26,118 nt of DNA, from NCBI GenBank assembly GCA_023136715.1, contig JAGLQT010000063.1, positions 1 through 26,118 on the forward strand, read 5' to 3'. The first letter of the stretch is position 1. Every line of letters starts with the position of its first letter. Positions 24,443-26,118 of the stretch are shown here, in pieces. A program made the translations under genes and the position numbers. This stretch comes from Gammaproteobacteria bacterium (GTDB lineage Bacteria > Pseudomonadota > Gammaproteobacteria > SZUA-229). The notes under the pieces are model-generated. The model made no database searches. It worked only from the letters and a program-made list of their open reading frames with translations, and was not told where the DNA came from.

Positions 24443-26118
24443 TTAGCTCGCAGGTTTCTCAGCTTCGTCTTCTTTCTTCTCGACTTTACGCAAACGGAGA
24501 TTCAGCTCTTTAAGATGCTCGCTGGAAACCGTAGCAGGTGCCGAGGTTAATGGGCAGGCGGCTGATTGTGTTTTAGGGAATGCCATAACGTCGCGAATCG
24601 AAGTCGCGCCTGACATCAACATAATCAGACGATCCAGGCCAAAAGCCAGGCCCGCATGTGGCGGACAACCGAATTTCAGCGCGGTGAGCAGGAAGCCAAA
24701 TTTTTCTTCGGCTTCTTCATCACTAATGCCCAAAATTTTCAGCACCGATGCCTGCATGGCCATGTCGTGAATACGCACCGAACCGCCACCCAGTTCTGTA
24801 CCATTGAGCACCATGTCGTAAGCGCGAGATAAAGCCGCACCGGGATCGGCTTCAAGCGCTTCAGGGCTATCAACCGAAGGCGCAGTGAAAGGATGATGCA
24901 ATGATGACCACTGACCTTCACGGTTGCGCTCGAACATGGGGAAATCGACGACCCAAAGTGGGGCCCAGACATCTTCAACCATGCCAATGTCTTCACCGAG
25001 CTTGACGCGTAATGCACCCATCGACTCGTTCACTATTGTAGTTTCACCGGCACCGAAGAACAGAATATCACCTGACTGGGTATCGGTTTTTTCGATGATG
25101 GCAGTTAGTGCTTCATCCGGCAGGAATTTCACAATCGGTGACTGCAGGCCTTCGCGACCTTCGGCAACATCGTTAACTTTAATCCAGGCCAGGCCTTTGG
25201 CGCCGTAGCGACCGACAAATTCGGTATAACCATCGATTTCTTTACGTGAAAGTTTGGAACCCCCGGGGACTTTTAATACCACGATGCGACCGTGCGGATC
25301 GTTGGCTGGGCCGGAGAACACCTTGAATTCAACGTCTTTCATAACGTCAGCCAGGTCGACCAGCTCCATGGCAATACGTAAATCCGGCTTATCCGAACCG
25401 TAACGCAGCATGGCATCGGCATGGGTCATGCGCGGGAATGGATTGGGTAGAGCAACATCCAGCACGTCTTTAAACAGGCCGCGCATCATGTCTTCGTTGA
25501 GCTGCATGAGATCTTCTTCGTACATAAACGAAGTCTCTATATCCAGCTGGGTAAATTCTGGCTGGCGATCGGCGCGTAAATCTTCATCGCGGAAACAGCG
25601 TACGATCTGGTAATAACGATCGACGCCGGACATCATCAACAACTGCTTAAACAGCTGGGGTGATTGTGGCAAAGCGAAGAAACTGCCCGGATGGGTACGG
25701 CTAGGCACCAGGTAATCACGCGCACCTTCAGGAGTCGCCTTGGTCAGCATAGGGGTTTCGATATCCCAGAACTCACGCTTGTCGAGGAAGAAACGCAGAT
25801 AAGCAGTGACGTCGCTGCGTAATTTAATGCGTTTCTGCATTTCATTGCGGCGAATATCAATGTAGCGGTAACGCAGACGCAGGTCTTCGTTGACGTCGGT
25901 GTCATCCAGCTGGAATGGTGGTGTTTCAGAGGTGTTGAGCACGGTCAGTTCCAGACCCAAAAGCTCAATCTTACCAGTCGCCAGCTTGGGGTTAATCGCG
26001 CTTTCATCACGCAGACGCACGCGACCCTTTACCTGCAACACGTACTCGTTGCGGATGTGCTCGGCCATCTCAAAAATCTCGGCACGATCCGGATCGAACA
26101 CCACCTGCACCAGACCTT
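24443..26118 (-). CDS. aspS: AspS, aspartyl-tRNA synthetase (partial, 5' end outside window)
   Basis: Class II synthetase that charges tRNA-Asp. The visible part is about 557 codons; bacterial AspRS is usually near 590, so only the first 30 to 40 codons are missing beyond the right edge. It begins inside the N-terminal anticodon-binding domain (GLVQVVFDPD). Class II motif 2 follows (FRDEDLRADRQPEFTQLDIE), then the bacterial GAD insertion domain and motif 3 (GLAFGLDRL), ending in a Lys/Glu-rich tail. The GTG at 26110 is an internal valine codon, not a start. Whether the enzyme is discriminating or also charges tRNA-Asn cannot be judged without knowing if gatCAB is present. Confidence 0.97.
   Translation of the reverse strand, partial: GLVQVVFDPDRAEIFEMAEHIRNEYVLQVKGRVRLRDESAINPKLATGKIELLGLELTVLNTSETPPFQLDDTDVNEDLRLRYRYIDIRRNEMQKRIKLRSDVTAYLRFFLDKREFWDIETPMLTKATPEGARDYLVPSRTHPGSFFALPQSPQLFKQLLMMSGVDRYYQIVRCFRDEDLRADRQPEFTQLDIETSFMYEEDLMQLNEDMMRGLFKDVLDVALPNPFPRMTHADAMLRYGSDKPDLRIAMELVDLADVMKDVEFKVFSGPANDPHGRIVVLKVPGGSKLSRKEIDGYTEFVGRYGAKGLAWIKVNDVAEGREGLQSPIVKFLPDEALTAIIEKTDTQSGDILFFGAGETTIVNESMGALRVKLGEDIGMVEDVWAPLWVVDFPMFERNREGQWSSLHHPFTAPSVDSPEALEADPGAALSRAYDMVLNGTELGGGSVRIHDMAMQASVLKILGISDEEAEEKFGFLLTALKFGCPPHAGLAFGLDRLIMLMSGATSIRDVMAFPKTQSAACPLTSAPATVSSEHLKELNLRLRKVEKKEDEAEKPAS

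Noticed and set aside
1..26118. CRISPR array, prophage, integrase or intact insertion sequence
   Set aside because: No regularly spaced direct repeats, no phage structural or integrase genes, and no complete transposase were seen on either strand.

Overview
The window looks like chromosome from a moderate-GC, sulfur-oxidising gammaproteobacterium. Two things support this. First, a soxXYZA thiosulfate-oxidation cluster lies near the left end. Second, the block yebC-ruvC-ruvA-ruvB-ybgC-tolQ-tolR-tolA-tolB-pal-cpoB-queE-queC-tRNA-Lys has the gene order known from Pseudomonas aeruginosa and many other Gammaproteobacteria. I cannot name the genus from sequence alone.

Layout, left to right. 1-1008 (+) is the C-terminal part of a BepA-like M48 metalloprotease with a TPR tail, cut by the window edge. 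1244-3349 (+) is soxX-soxY-soxZ-soxA, which makes the periplasmic carrier SoxYZ and the cytochrome SoxXA that loads thiosulfate onto it. soxB and soxCD are not in the window. A hairpin with T-runs on both sides (about 3372-3404) separates soxA from the convergent tRNA-Lys(UUU). 3585-13223 (-) is housekeeping: preQ0 synthesis (queC, queE), the envelope-constricting Tol-Pal system with its accessory proteins CpoB and YbgC, the RuvABC Holliday-junction resolvasome, and YebC. The genes are tightly packed and often overlap.

The accessory part is about 13.4-22.9 kb. It sits between yebC and aspS, which are close neighbours in many relatives. It holds a TPR-sulfotransferase, a small orphan protein, an alpha/beta hydrolase, a large polytopic GT-C-like membrane protein on the opposite strand, and a compact five-gene minus-strand operon. 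That operon encodes a GtrB/DPM-like glycosyltransferase, a WecD-like acetyltransferase, a GtrA-like flippase, a SAM methyltransferase and a WecE/RffA aminotransferase. Together these suggest a route that makes a 4-acetamido-4,6-dideoxyhexose, loads it on a polyprenyl phosphate, flips it and attaches it to a periplasmic or surface glycan. Methylation and sulfation are possible further steps. This is my main candidate for an undescribed system. The individual families are well known, but the combination and the acceptor are not evident.

The right end (23350-26118, -) is nadA (quinolinate synthase) one base downstream of aspS (aspartyl-tRNA synthetase); the 5' end of aspS is beyond the window. 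The long gaps (16332-16643 and 22908-23349) hold no convincing genes, but the second contains hairpins and terminator-like structure.
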